Shown here piece after piece: positions 16,324-26,778 of a DNA stretch of 64,000 nucleotides. The translations under genes were made by a program, and so were the position numbers. The notes under the pieces are model-generated. The model was not told where the DNA came from. It was given only the letters and a program-made list of their open reading frames with translations, and ran no database searches. Numbering within the stretch: position 1 is the first letter of the stretch; every line of letters starts with the position of its first letter. Origin of the DNA: JACVRW01 sp963835705 (GTDB lineage Bacteria; Actinomycetota; Thermoleophilia; Solirubrobacterales; Thermoleophilaceae); contig CAWIGR010000002.1 of assembly GCA_963835705.1 (NCBI GenBank), positions 20,651 through 84,650 on the forward strand. Reading direction: 5' to 3'.

Positions 16324-19300
16324 CGCCGCCGCCCCGAGCGTCACCGCACGCGGTGACGGGGTCGGAGTTCCGCGGCGTTTCACGGAGGCGGGCACGCACC
16401 CCTTCGACTGCGTCGAGTGGGAGATCCGCGACGCCGTCATCGGCGACCCCGCCGACCCCGCGTTCGAGCAGCGGGGCGTCGAGTTCCCGGTCAGCTGGTC
16501 CCAGAACGCGACCAACATCGTCGCCCAGAAGTACTTCCGCGGCCGGCTCGGCACGCCCGAGCGCGAGTCGTCGGTCAAGCAGATGATCGGCCGCGTCGCG
16601 GGAACGATCGCCGGCTGGGGCCGCGAGGGCGGCTACTTCGCCTCGGACGACGACGCCCAGGCCTTCGAGGACGAGCTCACCCACATCCTGCTCAACCAGA
16701 TGGCGGCGTTCAACTCGCCGGTGTGGTTCAACGTGGGGTTCGAGGAGAGCCCGCAGTGCGAGTGCGTGTTTCATCCTCTCGGTCGAGGACGACCTCGAGT
16801 CGATCCTCGACTGGAACACCAAGGAGGGAAGGATCTTCCGCGGCGGCTCGGGGTCGGGCATCAACCTGTCCAAGATCCGCGGCTCGAAGGAGCAGCTCTC
16901 GAAGGGCGGGTTCGCGAGCGGCCCGGTCAGCTTCATGCGCGGCGCCGACGCCTGGGCCGGCACGATCAAGTCAGGCGGCAAGACGAGGCGCGCGGCAAAG
17001 ATGATCGTGCTCGACGTCGACCACCCCGACATCCTCGACTTCATCTGGTGCAAGGCGCGCGAGGAGGAGAAGGCCGCCGCGCTGCGCGACGCGGGCTTCG
17101 ACATGCGGCTCGACTCGGACGCGTTCGCCTCGATCCAGTACCAGAACGCGAACAACTCGGTGCGGGTCACCGACGAGTTCATGGAGCGCGCCGAGCATGG
17201 CGACGAGTGGGAGCTCACCGCGCGCAACGGCGGCGAGGTGATCGACCGGATCGACGCGCGCGATCTGCTCGGGCAGATCGCCGATGCCGCGTGGCGCTGC
17301 GCCGACCCGGGCGTGCAGTACGACACCACGATCAACGAGTGGCACACGTGCCCGAACTCGGGGCGGATCAACGCGTCGAATCCGTGCTGCTTCGTCGGCG
17401 AGACCCTCGTGCAGACGAGCGAGGGCGGAATCTCCTTCTCAGACCTCCACACGAGGGCTGCGAATGGCGACGAGCTGCCACGTGTCGAAGCTTTCGATCC
17501 GGACAGCGGCGAGCCGACGCTCCGCGAGATCAATGCGGTTTGGGTGGCAGGTGAGACCAAGGACCTCATCGAGGTTCACACGGCCGGCGGCCAGGTGCTG
17601 CGCTGCACGCCCGACCACCGCTTCCTGCTCGCGGACGGCCGGTTCGTGGAGGCGCAGGCGCTCGCGCGCGGAGATGCCGTTCGGGGACTCGCAAGGGAGG
17701 AGAACGACTCTGGCGCCCTCGCGGAGCGTGTAATGGTCGCGACCACCGACACCATCCGCCTTGTGGGGCGAGTCACGCTCCCGAGCCCGGTCCCGGTCTA
17801 CGACCTCGAGGTGGACGGGCTCCACAATTTCGCCGTGCTCTCAGATGAGGCCGGCGCCCCAGTCGTCGTCCACAACAGCGAGTACATGCACGTCGACGAC
17901 TCGGCCTGCAACCTCGCCTCGCTCAACCTGATGAAGTTCCGCCGCGCCGACGGCACGCTTCGACGTCGAGGACTTCGAGCACGCCGTCGACGTGATGATC
18001 CTCGCGCAGGAGATCGTCGTCGGGCCGTCGAGCTACCCGACCGAGGAGATCGGCCGCAACGCGCGCGCCTTCCGGCAGCTCGGGCTCGGCTACGCGAACC
18101 TCGGCGCGCTACTGATGGCGAACGGCGTGGCCTACGACTCGGACGAGGGCCGCACTTTGTGTGGCGCCATCACTGCGCTGATGACCGGGCGCGCGTACCG
18201 CACCTCGGCCGAGGTGGCCGGCGCGATCGGTCCCTACGAGCGCTACGCGGAGAACCGCGACCCGCACAACCACGTGATGCGAAAGCATCGCCGCGCGGCA
18301 TACTCGATCGACGACGAGCTGTGCACCGACGCGGACCTGCTCGCCGCGGCGCGGCGGGCGTGGGACGAGGCAGTCGACGTGGGCGTTCGCAACGGCTACC
18401 GCAACGCGCAGGCCACGGTGCTGGCCCCCACCGGGACGATCTCCTTCCTGATGGACTGCGACACCACCGGCATCGAGCCCGACTTCTCGCTCGTCAAGTT
18501 CAAGGAGCTGGTGGGCGGCGGGCAGATGACGATCATCAACCGCACGGTGCCGCTGGCGCTCGAGACGCTCGGGTACGAGTCAGAGCAGATCGAGGCCATC
18601 GAGGCGCACCTGGCGGCGAACGGGACCGTGGCAGGCGCGCCCGGCCTCGCCGAGCAGCACCTGCCGGTGTTCGACGTGGCCGTCGGGCAGCGGGCCATCT
18701 CGCCGATGGGCCACATCAAGATGATGGCCGCGGCGCAGCCGTTCATCTCGGGCGCGATCTCGAAGACGGTGAACCTGCCGGAGTCGGTCACGGTCGAGGA
18801 CATCGCGGGCGTGTACACCGAGGGCTGGAAGCTGGGGCTGAAGGCGCTGGCGATCTACCGCGACGGGTCGAAGACGGCGCAGGCGCTGAGGACGGACGCG
18901 GGTGAGAAGAAGGACGAGGCGGCGGAGGCCGCCGCCGAGCCCGACGTGCCCAAGCCCGTGCGGCGCCGGATGCCGCGCGAGCGCCAGTCGCTCACGCACA
19001 AGTTCTCGGTGGGCGGCCACGAGGGCTACATCACCGCGGGCGAGTACGACGACGGCACGCTGGGCGAGATCTTCCTGACCGACATCGGTAAGGAGGGCTC
19101 GACGATCAAGGGCATGATGAACGCGTTCGCCACGGCGATCTCGATCGGGCTCCAGTACGGGGTGCCGCTCGAGACGCTGGTTCGGAAGTTCGCGTACGTG
19201 CGCTTCGAGCCCGAGGGCTACACCGGCAACCCGGAGATCCCGTTCGCGAAGTCGATGCCCGACTACATCATGCGCTGGCTGGCATCGCGTTACGGCGACG

Positions 19301-19659
19301 CGGACCTGCATGAGGAGCTCGGCATCCTGACGCCCGAGGTGAGGGCGCGGAAGGCGTCGCAGGAGGCGCTGATGCGCGGGGACACGGCGACTCCGCCGTC
19401 CGAGGAGGCCGCTGAGGAGCCGGCGAACGGAGTGGCCAACGGCGGTACGAAGCCGGGTGCGGCGAAGCGCCGCGCCGGCGGCCGCGCGAGCGAGCCGAAG
19501 CCCGCGGCATCCGCGCTGACGGACGAGCCGCCCGCAATCCCGGCGAGGCTGCAGGGCCTCGACCTGGGCCCGGCCTGCGCCCAGTGCGGCGGGATGATGC
19601 AGCGGACGGGCTCGTGCTACACGTGCTCGAGCTGCGGAAACAACACCGGCTGCGGGTAG
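16307..19659 (+). CDS. nrdJ: Adenosylcobalamin-dependent (class II) ribonucleotide reductase with mini-intein (two frameshifts)
   Basis: Reduces ribonucleotides using a B12-derived radical. Visible: VEFPVSWSQNATNIVAQKYF, GSGSGINLSKIRG, IQYQNANNSVRVTDEFM, the catalytic-cysteine loop NPC|SEYMHVDDSACNLASLNL, LAPTGTISFLMDCDTTGIEPD and a C-terminal zinc ribbon CAQCGGMMQRTGSCYTCSSC. The extein is about 950 residues, normal for actinobacterial NrdJ. An intein (17388-17876) splits the catalytic loop. Two single-base insertions (an extra T near 16768, an extra C near 17958) shift the frame; in an essential enzyme these are probably sequence errors. The nrdJ start (16307) overlaps the end of nrdR. I see no cobalamin riboswitch upstream. 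Confidence 0.93.
17388..17876 (+). other. Mini-intein (163 residues) in NrdJ, inserted at NPC|SEYM
   Basis: Self-splicing element in frame. Residue 1 is Cys (block A, CFVGETLVQTSEGG). Block B is GGQVLRCTPDHRFLL with the TxxH motif at residues 74-77. Block F is VYDLEVDGLHNFAV (137-150, catalytic Asp139, His146). Block G is VVVHN with penultimate His162 and terminal Asn163, followed by +1 Ser of the extein. No LAGLIDADG endonuclease fits in the space between blocks B and F (about 60 residues). Removing it recreates NPCSEYMHVDDSACNL, so splicing is needed to rebuild the loop holding the radical cysteine. Confidence 0.95.
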
Positions 19660-19672
19660 GTGTCGAACGTCA

Positions 19673-20116
19673 CTAGGACGCCTCAACCGCCGCCTTGATC
19701 GACCTCCCAAAGTCGTCCGCACCCTTGCGCGCGGAACGCAGCGCCAGCGGTGCGATCAGCTTGCCTGCGCCGTGGCCCTCGAGGACGTTGTAGATGGTGA
19801 CGCGGGTCCCGTCGCCTTCCCGCGCTAGGTCGTAGCCGCCCTCGGGAGCCGTGACGAGGTTCTTGGATACCTCCGCCCAGCGGATCCGGGTGGGCGCTTC
19901 GAACTCCGTCAGCTTGAAGTCCCGCTTGGTCTTCACGCCGGCGTCCTTGACCGTGCTGGCGTATACCGTGCCGACACCCGGCGGCCCGTCGGTCGTCTTC
20001 GTGATCTCGAGGACCCGCGGGCTGAACTTCGGATCGTTCTCGCCGTCCGCGAGAAAGGCGAACACCTCCTCGATCGGACGGTCGATCACAACAGTCGCCT
20101 CGAATCGACCCGCCAT
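19673..20116 (-). CDS. SRPBCC-superfamily (polyketide cyclase/START-like) protein
   Basis: 147 residues: MAGRFEATVVIDRPIEEVFAF opens the helix-grip fold, with ENDPKFSPRVLEITKTTDGP, then GTVYASTVKDAG and TRVTIYNVLEGHGAGKLIAPL and a final long helix (RSARKGADDFGRSIKAAVEA). The fold binds hydrophobic ligands; the ligand is unknown. ATG at 20114-20116 has GGAGG 7 bases upstream. The gene lies downstream of the FAD oxidase gene on the same strand but separated from it by a strong hairpin, so it may be a separate unit. Confidence 0.85.
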   Translation of the reverse strand: MAGRFEATVVIDRPIEEVFAFLADGENDPKFSPRVLEITKTTDGPPGVGTVYASTVKDAGVKTKRDFKLTEFEAPTRIRWAEVSKNLVTAPEGGYDLAREGDGTRVTIYNVLEGHGAGKLIAPLALRSARKGADDFGRSIKAAVEAS

Positions 20117-20189
20117 GCAGCCTCCTTTTGGTGGATGGGCGTGGGACGACCCACGTCGCAGGATCATCTCGAACGTCGGGTAGCCGGAA

Positions 20190-20215
20190 CTCGTCGAGCG
20201 GTTCCGCTCGACGAG
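20190..20215 (-). terminator. Perfect 12-bp-stem hairpin after the FAD oxidase gene
   Basis: CTCGTCGAGCGG (20190-20201) is the exact reverse complement of CCGCTCGACGAG (20204-20215) with a two-base TT between. It lies 29 bases past the stop of the FAD-linked oxidase gene on the minus strand. There is no T-run, as is common in high-GC genomes. Confidence 0.6.
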
Positions 20216-20243
20216 CTCGACGGGCGGCAGATGTGACGGCAGG

Positions 20244-21674
20244 CTATGCGGGGGCGACGTTGTTGTTGCGCCGGAAGAAGTTGTCGGGGTCGTACTTCGC
20301 CTTGATCTCGGCAAGCCGTCGCAGGTTGCGGCCGAAGGCGCTGTCCACGCCCGCGCTGGCTGCCTCCTCCGCCAGACCGGTGAAGTTGAGGTAGACGGCG
20401 CCGGTGCCGAACCGGCCGATGTCCTCCCAGGCCGAACGGACCCAGGCGACCTTTTCGGCATCCTCGGCCGGATCTGTCCACATCCCATCGATCGACACCA
20501 TGTAACGGGAGGACCGCTCCGCGAACGCCGTCTCCTCAGGCCCGACTTCGGCGATGGCTCCGCCCATGTGGAACAGGTTGACGAGCGTCAGCGGCGCCGG
20601 CCGGTCGAGGGCCTTGGCCGCGAAGGCGTCGATTGCGGCGTCGCTCAAGTCGTCCACGTATTGCGTCTTCCAGTACGCCCGCAGCTCGCCCCGCGGGAAC
20701 AGCGGGTCGAACGCGGTCTGCACCGCGTTGAACGGCATCGGCTGCGACAGGTCGAAGAGCGGGGTGCCCAGCTCACGCAGCGGCTGGAGCTTTCGCATGC
20801 CATCGTCGGGGTCGCCCGCGTAGAGGCCACCGATGATCGCGCACGGCCGATCGTGGATGACCTCCGGCATGTCCGGGGCGGCCGGAAACGTGATCGTCAC
20901 GCACGTCGAGGTGATCTCGGGCGGCGCTTCGGCGACGAATGACCGCCAGCCGCGCAATATGTCCCCCACTTCCTCGAGCGGGTAGAACGTTCCGGCAAAG
21001 GCGACGATAGGCCCGAGCCGGTGAAGCCGGAACGTGAACGAGGTCGCAATCCCGAAGTTCCCGCCGCCGCCGCGAATCGCCCAGTACAGATCGGGGTTCT
21101 CGTCGGCCGACGCCGTACGCACCTCGCCGTCCGCGCACACGATCTGTGCCTCGAGGACGTTGTCGCACGACAGCCCGTACTTCCGCCGGAGCCAGCCGTA
21201 GCCGCCCCCGAGCGTGAGTCCGGCAACGCCGGTGTCTGAGACGACGCCGCCGGGCGTCGCCAGCCCGAAGGCCTGGGTCTCGCGGTCGAGGTCGCCCCAC
21301 AGCGCCCCGCCCTGCACGTGCGCGATCCGCCGATCGGGATCGACCTGCACACCTCTCATCGGGGACAGGTCGATTAGGACCCCGCCGTCGATCGTCGAGA
21401 GCCCGGCGATCGAATGCCCGCCGCCGCGTACCGCCACGGCGAGCCTGTTCTCGCGGGCGAAGCGAACCGCGTCGATCACGTCGGCCGTGCCGGAGCACTC
21501 GATCGTGAGCGCCGGCGTGCCGGTGTGCATCGAGTTGAACGGCATGCGTACGTCGGCCAGGCCGGGATCCGCGCTTCGCAGCGCCGGGCCGCGGAGCCCC
21601 GCCTCGAAGGTCTGGAGTGCTTCGTCCGAGAGACTGGTGGTGCCGCCTGAGAGCGTGGCAGCGCTTGTGGCCAC
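20244..21674 (-). CDS. Bicovalent FAD-linked oxidase, berberine-bridge (BBE) type
   Basis: 476 residues, PCMH/VAO fold. The FAD-binding PP loop is AVRGGGHSIAGLST; its His links to flavin C8-methyl. KYGLSCDNVLEAQIV supplies the cysteine that forms the second (C6) link, so bicovalent flavin is expected. GGGYGWLRRK and IRGGGGNFGIATSF follow, and the BBE C-terminus is YDPDNFFRRNNNVAPA. Members oxidise sugars, alcohols or secondary metabolites with oxygen; no neighbour names the substrate. ATG 21674. No signal peptide is seen. Compare the paralogue at 37047, which lacks the cysteine. Confidence 0.9.
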   Translation of the reverse strand: MATSAATLSGGTTSLSDEALQTFEAGLRGPALRSADPGLADVRMPFNSMHTGTPALTIECSGTADVIDAVRFARENRLAVAVRGGGHSIAGLSTIDGGVLIDLSPMRGVQVDPDRRIAHVQGGALWGDLDRETQAFGLATPGGVVSDTGVAGLTLGGGYGWLRRKYGLSCDNVLEAQIVCADGEVRTASADENPDLYWAIRGGGGNFGIATSFTFRLHRLGPIVAFAGTFYPLEEVGDILRGWRSFVAEAPPEITSTCVTITFPAAPDMPEVIHDRPCAIIGGLYAGDPDDGMRKLQPLRELGTPLFDLSQPMPFNAVQTAFDPLFPRGELRAYWKTQYVDDLSDAAIDAFAAKALDRPAPLTLVNLFHMGGAIAEVGPEETAFAERSSRYMVSIDGMWTDPAEDAEKVAWVRSAWEDIGRFGTGAVYLNFTGLAEEAASAGVDSAFGRNLRRLAEIKAKYDPDNFFRRNNNVAPA

Positions 21675-21762
21675 AGGGAGTCCTTTCCGAAGGGTGCGAG
21701 CCCTGCCCAGGGCCAGCCTCTCAGGGTCAGCGGGGGCAGGTCAAGCGTCGTTAACGAAACCG

Positions 21763-22014
21763 TCAGCCCTGCGCGGTCGGTACGTCGACCACTCCGCGCT
21801 CGACGAGGGCCGCCGTCAGGGCATCCACGACATGAGCGTTGTCGCGGTCGCGCGGGTCGAACCGCAGCGCGATCGCGTTGGCGGTCTCCGTGCCGAGTCC
21901 GAAGTCGCGCGCCGCCTTCAAGGTCGCCATGAAGCGGAGGGCGTGAAAGCGGGGCACCTGCGAAGGCGCGTCGCCGAGCATGTGGTCCCAGTACCCAGAT
22001 CCCGCAACACTCAT
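21763..22014 (-). CDS. Small hypothetical protein downstream of the giant gene pair
   Basis: 83 residues from ATG 22012-22014: MSVAGSGYWDHMLGDAPSQV, then RFMATLKAARDFGLGTETAN and DALTAALVERGVVDVPTAQG. Composition is protein-like (acidic, alternating helices), unlike shadow frames. The open frame continues upstream over the end of the giant gene, so a longer version is possible. No ribosome site is clear. It is on the same strand as the two giant genes and about 150 bases after them, so it may be the last gene of that operon. I recognise no family. Confidence 0.45.
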   Translation of the reverse strand: MSVAGSGYWDHMLGDAPSQVPRFHALRFMATLKAARDFGLGTETANAIALRFDPRDRDNAHVVDALTAALVERGVVDVPTAQG

Positions 22015-22166
22015 CCCGACGACGCGGGCGTCATGCCGACGGTCGCAGGTGGAGCGCATCTGATCGAGGCGGCCGATTCGCTGACGGAGGAACAGCGCAA
22101 GCGCAATCGCCGCGTCGTCTTCGTGCTCATCCGCTTTGCGCCGTCCCCATAGCCGGGACGGGATCG

Positions 22167-25100
22167 TTAGACCGGCAGGTGGTCGAGATAGACGTCTCGC
22201 GGCATCAGCGGTCCGCCGGGTGAGATCCAGCCGCCCGACTCGAGTACGTCGGCGGGAAGCAACTCGGTCTCCACGATCGTCACGCGCCACTGCGAGTTGG
22301 CGCGGGGCCGGCGCGCCGGGATCGACCTCGGGAGCTTGAACTCGCCCACCCGCGTGGCCGTCAGGGTCTTCGGGTCGAAGCCCTCGATCGGAAGCAGCAC
22401 CGAGTCCACGTACTCCCACCCGAGATCGCTCGCGATCGATTTGCTTCGGCGCTCCAACCGGGCATAGACGTTGCGGTTGGCGTTGATCCGCTTGCGGATC
22501 TCGTCCAGCCCGGCGGCCGTGGCGGTGTCGGCCGTTTCGAGCCCGGCAGCCCCGCGGTAGCCCACGGGCCCGCTGAGGACGACCCGCGCGGTGCGATTGT
22601 CCGGGCGCGTCAGCGTGGCCGTACGCTCGAGCGGGACCTGTACGTAGTCGCAGCGGAGAAGCGGCGAGAGGTGCTTGCCGGGGATCGACTCGGGCTGATA
22701 GCGAGCGACGACCAGCCGCAGGAATGGCCAGATCGCCGCACCGGGGTCGATGGCGATGTCGACGAACCACAGCCGACGTGTGGGGTCGTACTCGGGGCGG
22801 TAGCCGAGCACCCCGGCGGTCGGCTCGCGGACGAGGTCCACCAGCGGCAGTTGCGCGACAGGACGCACCGGGCGCGCAGGCAGCTCGCGCCCGATGACGG
22901 TGAAGAGCTGGTCGAGCTCCAGGTGGATTGCGCGGCGGTTGGGACCCCCTCCGTGCCAGACGGGGTCGGCGCCCCACTGGCTCGTCGCGTCGGCGCGGTC
23001 GCCCTCGTCACCCAACTCGCCGAGCACGACGCCGAGCAGCTCGCCGTCGCCCGACGAGTACCAGGGCCTGTCGAGGTAGATCCGTACGCCCGCCCTGCGG
23101 CGGCGGCGCAGGCCGAACGGCTGCTCGAGCTCGGTCTCCTCCTCCCAGCGGAACATCGGCAGCACCTGCCGCACGGAGGGCTTCGCCGGCCTCGCCGAGC
23201 TCGGGATCGAGACGCGCCTGACGGGCCCGAGCACGCTGCGATCGTCGGGATCGGCGAGCAGCGCGGCGTCGAAGTACTCGCGGAAGCGTGTCGTCGCGCG
23301 GCACCGGTACTCGACGACGCGGTGGCGGGTGTCGCCGAACTCGTGGCGCGCGGGGTGGATCCGGAAGGTGCCGACGCCCGGCACATCGACGTTCATCTCC
23401 ACAGGGCCGAGGATCGCGATGTCCTCGAAGTCGAGAATGGGCAACGTGCAAGCGACGGCGTGGCGGGCGGGCGGGTCGACGTGGTCAGGACCGGGCTGAG
23501 CCACGTCGTCCTCCTGCTGGGTCCACGTCGCCTCCACCTCCACGCGGTCGGTGCTGGGCCCATGCACGTCGACGGCCCCTGAGAACGAGACGCCCGTGTC
23601 GCCGTTGCCGCGCGCCGCGGTGAGCGTCAGCACGCGTGCGGCAGCGAGCGGCTTGGGCACCGCGTGGATGAACATGAGGTCCTCGGAGGGAGTCAGCGCC
23701 CACAGCCAGCCGTCGGCGGCAATCTCTCGCGCCTGCGTTTGGACCTGGACTTCCTCCGGCAGGCTGCGCCAGAAGCCGAACAGTCCGAGCTTGTCGCGAT
23801 CGAGGCTGCTCGAGAGCCGCACGCGCAGCGTGTCGGCGGGCGGCAGCGAGATCGGGATCGTGCGCCCGCTGACCCTGGCGGCGAGCGGCCGTCCGGCGCT
23901 GAAGACGATGCGGTAGGGCCTGACGTCCGGCCAGTCGTCGAGTCCGCGGTAGTCGGCGGTCGTGCCCTCGATGGAGAGCGGCGGCGTCAAGGGACGGTCG
24001 CGGCCGGCATCGGGGAACACCATCGAGACGCCGCGGACCATCCGGTCCGGCAGGTACGGCAGAACCGCATCGTCGGTGTCGTGGACGACGTACTGGCCGG
24101 ACGCGAGCGGGTCGCCGCGGCGGAGCGTCTCGATGGTCGGCAGCTCACCGTCCGCGCCCGGCGGGTCGACGAGACGCACCCCGGGCAGCGGCGTTACGCC
24201 GGCCGGGTCGTCGATGCTCGGGATTGTCGTGTCGAGGAAGCTGCCGGCCTCCCGGCGCGCCACCAGGACCGCCCGCCGCCGCTCGGCGGCGCCGGCGGCG
24301 GGACTCATCGCGGCGTCGAAGCCGCCCTGCAGCTCTGCCTCGAACTGGCTGATCTTGGGCGGGGCGACGTGCCGCTCGCAGGTGCCCGGGTAGTCGACCG
24401 AGACCCCGGGGCGCGCGGCACTGGCAGCCGCTGCCCACGTGCCGACGTCGGTCACGCTGATCGTGTCGCCGAGCTCGGGATCGCGGGTCGTCATCACCCC
24501 GCTGCGCACCACGAGCCGCCGAAGCGACTCACCCTCGGTGTAGGCCGCGCGCGGGACGAGCACCGGCGGGTCTGCCGGGTGCCACCGCAGGAGCGGCCTC
24601 AGGGGGGTGGCGGTGTCGAGCAGGAGCTCGAGGTCCTCGATTGGGTCGCCGGCCGGCCGGTCTCCGATCGCGGCGGCGAGTGCCTCTGCGTTCCAGCCGG
24701 CGGGGTCCGCGACGATCGGCTGACGGCCGGACAACAGCGGCGACAGCACCCGTTCGAGCACGAGGCGCCGGCTTGGAGCAGGTCCCCGCGCAGCGAGATC
24801 CCGGAGGCGCCGATCGGTGCGCGCCACCAGCACCGCGCGGACTTCGTCATCCCCCGGCGCCAGCACTCTGTCGAGCTCCCGCGGCAGCACGCCCAGCGCG
24901 GCCGGCGCCGGGTCGACGGGGGCGAATCCGGTCGCCCTGCCGAGGAGCAGGCGCGCGAGGTCGTCGGAGCCGGAGACCGAGGGACCGGGCGTGCCGACGC
25001 GGACCTCCGCAGCCTCGAGCAGCGACGAGTCCGGCGGGCCTCCCAGCCGGCCCGCCAACATGTGCTCCGGGCTGCCGCCTGCGAGGTCGACGGCCCAGGC

Positions 25101-26768
25101 GCGAAGCGAATACAGGCGCCCGTAGCGCAACCGGGGCAGTGTCCCCTTTGCGACGCGCGAGACCGTTACCACGTGCAACTGCGGATCCTGTGGCAGCACG
25201 GGATCGGCGAGGCGCTCGTTGCGCTCGGGCTCGCTCTGGTCGGTCGAGGGGTTCTCGTAGGTGTGCTCGAGCGTGAGCCCCGGGTGCGAAGCCGAGAGGC
25301 TCCAGCCGGACCAGCCGAAGAGCTGCTCGTGGACGTAGACCTTGCCGTCCTGCGTACCGGCGGTCTCCTGCACGGTGCCGCTCTGGATCCAGCCCTCCTC
25401 GTTCACCTCGAACGGCTGCAGGCCCTCGACGCGCACCTCGCTGATGCGCTCGTGCAGGCTGAACCAGGCCCGCGCCGTGTCGTCCCACACCTCGACGCGC
25501 ATTCCGCGCGCGACGTCCTCGGTGTGCAGCAACGGCGCGTTCGCGCCGGCGAGCGCGGGCTCCGTCGTGGTGGCGGCCCGCCCCTGCCGTTGGGCCAACT
25601 GATTGGAGTGGCCAGTCCGGGCGACACCAAACCCGTGCCCCTTCAGCGTCGGCGGCGCCGCGTTGGCAGGCTCTTCCTTGTTTTCCTGGGCAACCAGCCG
25701 CGGTGCCGTCCACAGGTAGCGATCGAGCTTCAGCGCACTGGCATCGGGGTCCAGATCGAGGACGGTGAAGCGCTCAGCGTCGCCGACCCGCAGCCGCCCG
25801 TCGCGCCAGTCGCCGCCGTCGAGGCCGACCGTGACGAGGTCGTCCCCGACAGCGCGGCAGAGCACTCGGGTCGGCAGGGTCAGGTCGCCGGCGCCGGCGA
25901 GTGCGATCGAGGCGGTCAGCCACTCGGCTTGGCGGAGCCTGTGCGGCTCGTCGACGGAGAGGTCGATTATGAGCCCGAGCCGGCGCAGCAGAGCGGGCTG
26001 GTCGCCGAGCAGGGTCAGGCGCTCGTGGAAGTCGCGCTCGGCCACAGCCAGCCGCGGGCTCGTGGTGTCGGGGCGTGCCTTGTACTCCTGCTCGGACTCC
26101 GGACGCTCGAAGAAACGGCGCGCTCTGTGCAGGTCGCCCAGCACGCTCAGGAAGCCGATGAGCTCCGGGGCGACATCGGCGAACTCCGCGCCCCCGGCGG
26201 CTCCGACCAGCGTCGCGCCCGTGGGGATCGAATGCATCCCGTTATTCGTGGCACGGTCGAAGCGCTCGGTCGCGAGCGACTCGTCGTACACGATCTCCCG
26301 GTTGTGTCCGATGTGGAATGCGCGGATTTCGCGCACGATCTCCTGCATGACGGCCCCGACCGGGCTGCGCTTCGGCGCCGGGGGATCGAGCGGCGAGACC
26401 AGGAACGTGGCCATGTGCAAGGCCTGGGCGATCCGCGGGCCGCTCTCAGCCGGATAGCTCTGCAGCGTGCGACCGTGCAGCGAGCCGCTTTCCCACCCCC
26501 GCACCGGCGTCGACGGCGGAAAGATCGCCTCCCAGTAGCGCGGGTCGTCGGGCAGGGTCGCCTCGAGCGCGTAGGAGTGCCCCGATTGGTCGGTGAGCTT
26601 GATCGTCGTGCCCGGATCGGCCACCGCTTCGGCCCAGCGCACGACGGGCTCGAAGTCGGCCAGCTTCCCGTCGGGGGAAAGGCGCGGCGAGATGAAGAGC
26701 GAGACGTGACGCGAAGCACCTGGGTCGGCCGTTCTCGGGAGGGCCACGACGGTGTAGTTGATGGGCAT
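22167..26768 (-). CDS. Giant protein of unknown function (1533 residues)
   Basis: Intact frame of 1533 codons. The start is ATG 26766-26768 (MPINYTVVALPRTADPGASR) with AGGAGAG 7 bases upstream; the upstream giant gene stops only 10 bases before. No signal peptide, no membrane helix, no Walker or protease motif seen. It is acidic and beta-rich. Recognisable scraps: SLFISPRLSPDGKLADFEPV near the N-terminus, LRYGRLYSLRAWAVDLAGGS around residue 545 (fibronectin-III-like), and LDRPWYSSGDGELLGVVLGE with WGADPVWHGGGP around 1230-1280. The C-terminus is LMPRDVYLDHLPV. Paired tandem order with the next giant suggests a shared assembly. I do not recognise the family; large structural or secreted effector roles are guesses. 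Confidence 0.85.
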   Translation of the reverse strand: MPINYTVVALPRTADPGASRHVSLFISPRLSPDGKLADFEPVVRWAEAVADPGTTIKLTDQSGHSYALEATLPDDPRYWEAIFPPSTPVRGWESGSLHGRTLQSYPAESGPRIAQALHMATFLVSPLDPPAPKRSPVGAVMQEIVREIRAFHIGHNREIVYDESLATERFDRATNNGMHSIPTGATLVGAAGGAEFADVAPELIGFLSVLGDLHRARRFFERPESEQEYKARPDTTSPRLAVAERDFHERLTLLGDQPALLRRLGLIIDLSVDEPHRLRQAEWLTASIALAGAGDLTLPTRVLCRAVGDDLVTVGLDGGDWRDGRLRVGDAERFTVLDLDPDASALKLDRYLWTAPRLVAQENKEEPANAAPPTLKGHGFGVARTGHSNQLAQRQGRAATTTEPALAGANAPLLHTEDVARGMRVEVWDDTARAWFSLHERISEVRVEGLQPFEVNEEGWIQSGTVQETAGTQDGKVYVHEQLFGWSGWSLSASHPGLTLEHTYENPSTDQSEPERNERLADPVLPQDPQLHVVTVSRVAKGTLPRLRYGRLYSLRAWAVDLAGGSPEHMLAGRLGGPPDSSLLEAAEVRVGTPGPSVSGSDDLARLLLGRATGFAPVDPAPAALGVLPRELDRVLAPGDDEVRAVLVARTDRRLRDLAARGPAPSRRLVLERVLSPLLSGRQPIVADPAGWNAEALAAAIGDRPAGDPIEDLELLLDTATPLRPLLRWHPADPPVLVPRAAYTEGESLRRLVVRSGVMTTRDPELGDTISVTDVGTWAAAASAARPGVSVDYPGTCERHVAPPKISQFEAELQGGFDAAMSPAAGAAERRRAVLVARREAGSFLDTTIPSIDDPAGVTPLPGVRLVDPPGADGELPTIETLRRGDPLASGQYVVHDTDDAVLPYLPDRMVRGVSMVFPDAGRDRPLTPPLSIEGTTADYRGLDDWPDVRPYRIVFSAGRPLAARVSGRTIPISLPPADTLRVRLSSSLDRDKLGLFGFWRSLPEEVQVQTQAREIAADGWLWALTPSEDLMFIHAVPKPLAAARVLTLTAARGNGDTGVSFSGAVDVHGPSTDRVEVEATWTQQEDDVAQPGPDHVDPPARHAVACTLPILDFEDIAILGPVEMNVDVPGVGTFRIHPARHEFGDTRHRVVEYRCRATTRFREYFDAALLADPDDRSVLGPVRRVSIPSSARPAKPSVRQVLPMFRWEEETELEQPFGLRRRRRAGVRIYLDRPWYSSGDGELLGVVLGELGDEGDRADATSQWGADPVWHGGGPNRRAIHLELDQLFTVIGRELPARPVRPVAQLPLVDLVREPTAGVLGYRPEYDPTRRLWFVDIAIDPGAAIWPFLRLVVARYQPESIPGKHLSPLLRCDYVQVPLERTATLTRPDNRTARVVLSGPVGYRGAAGLETADTATAAGLDEIRKRINANRNVYARLERRSKSIASDLGWEYVDSVLLPIEGFDPKTLTATRVGEFKLPRSIPARRPRANSQWRVTIVETELLPADVLESGGWISPGGPLMPRDVYLDHLPV

Positions 26769-26778
26769 CGCCGCTCTC

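Noticed and set aside
17388..17876. Homing endonuclease inside the intein
   Set aside because: Only about 60 residues separate blocks B and F, with no LAGLIDADG or HNH motif; it is a mini-intein.
22167..26768. The giant proteins as a known non-ribosomal peptide or polyketide synthase
   Set aside because: No adenylation, ketosynthase, acyl-carrier or thioesterase motifs (for example GxDSL or DTACSSS-like) are present.
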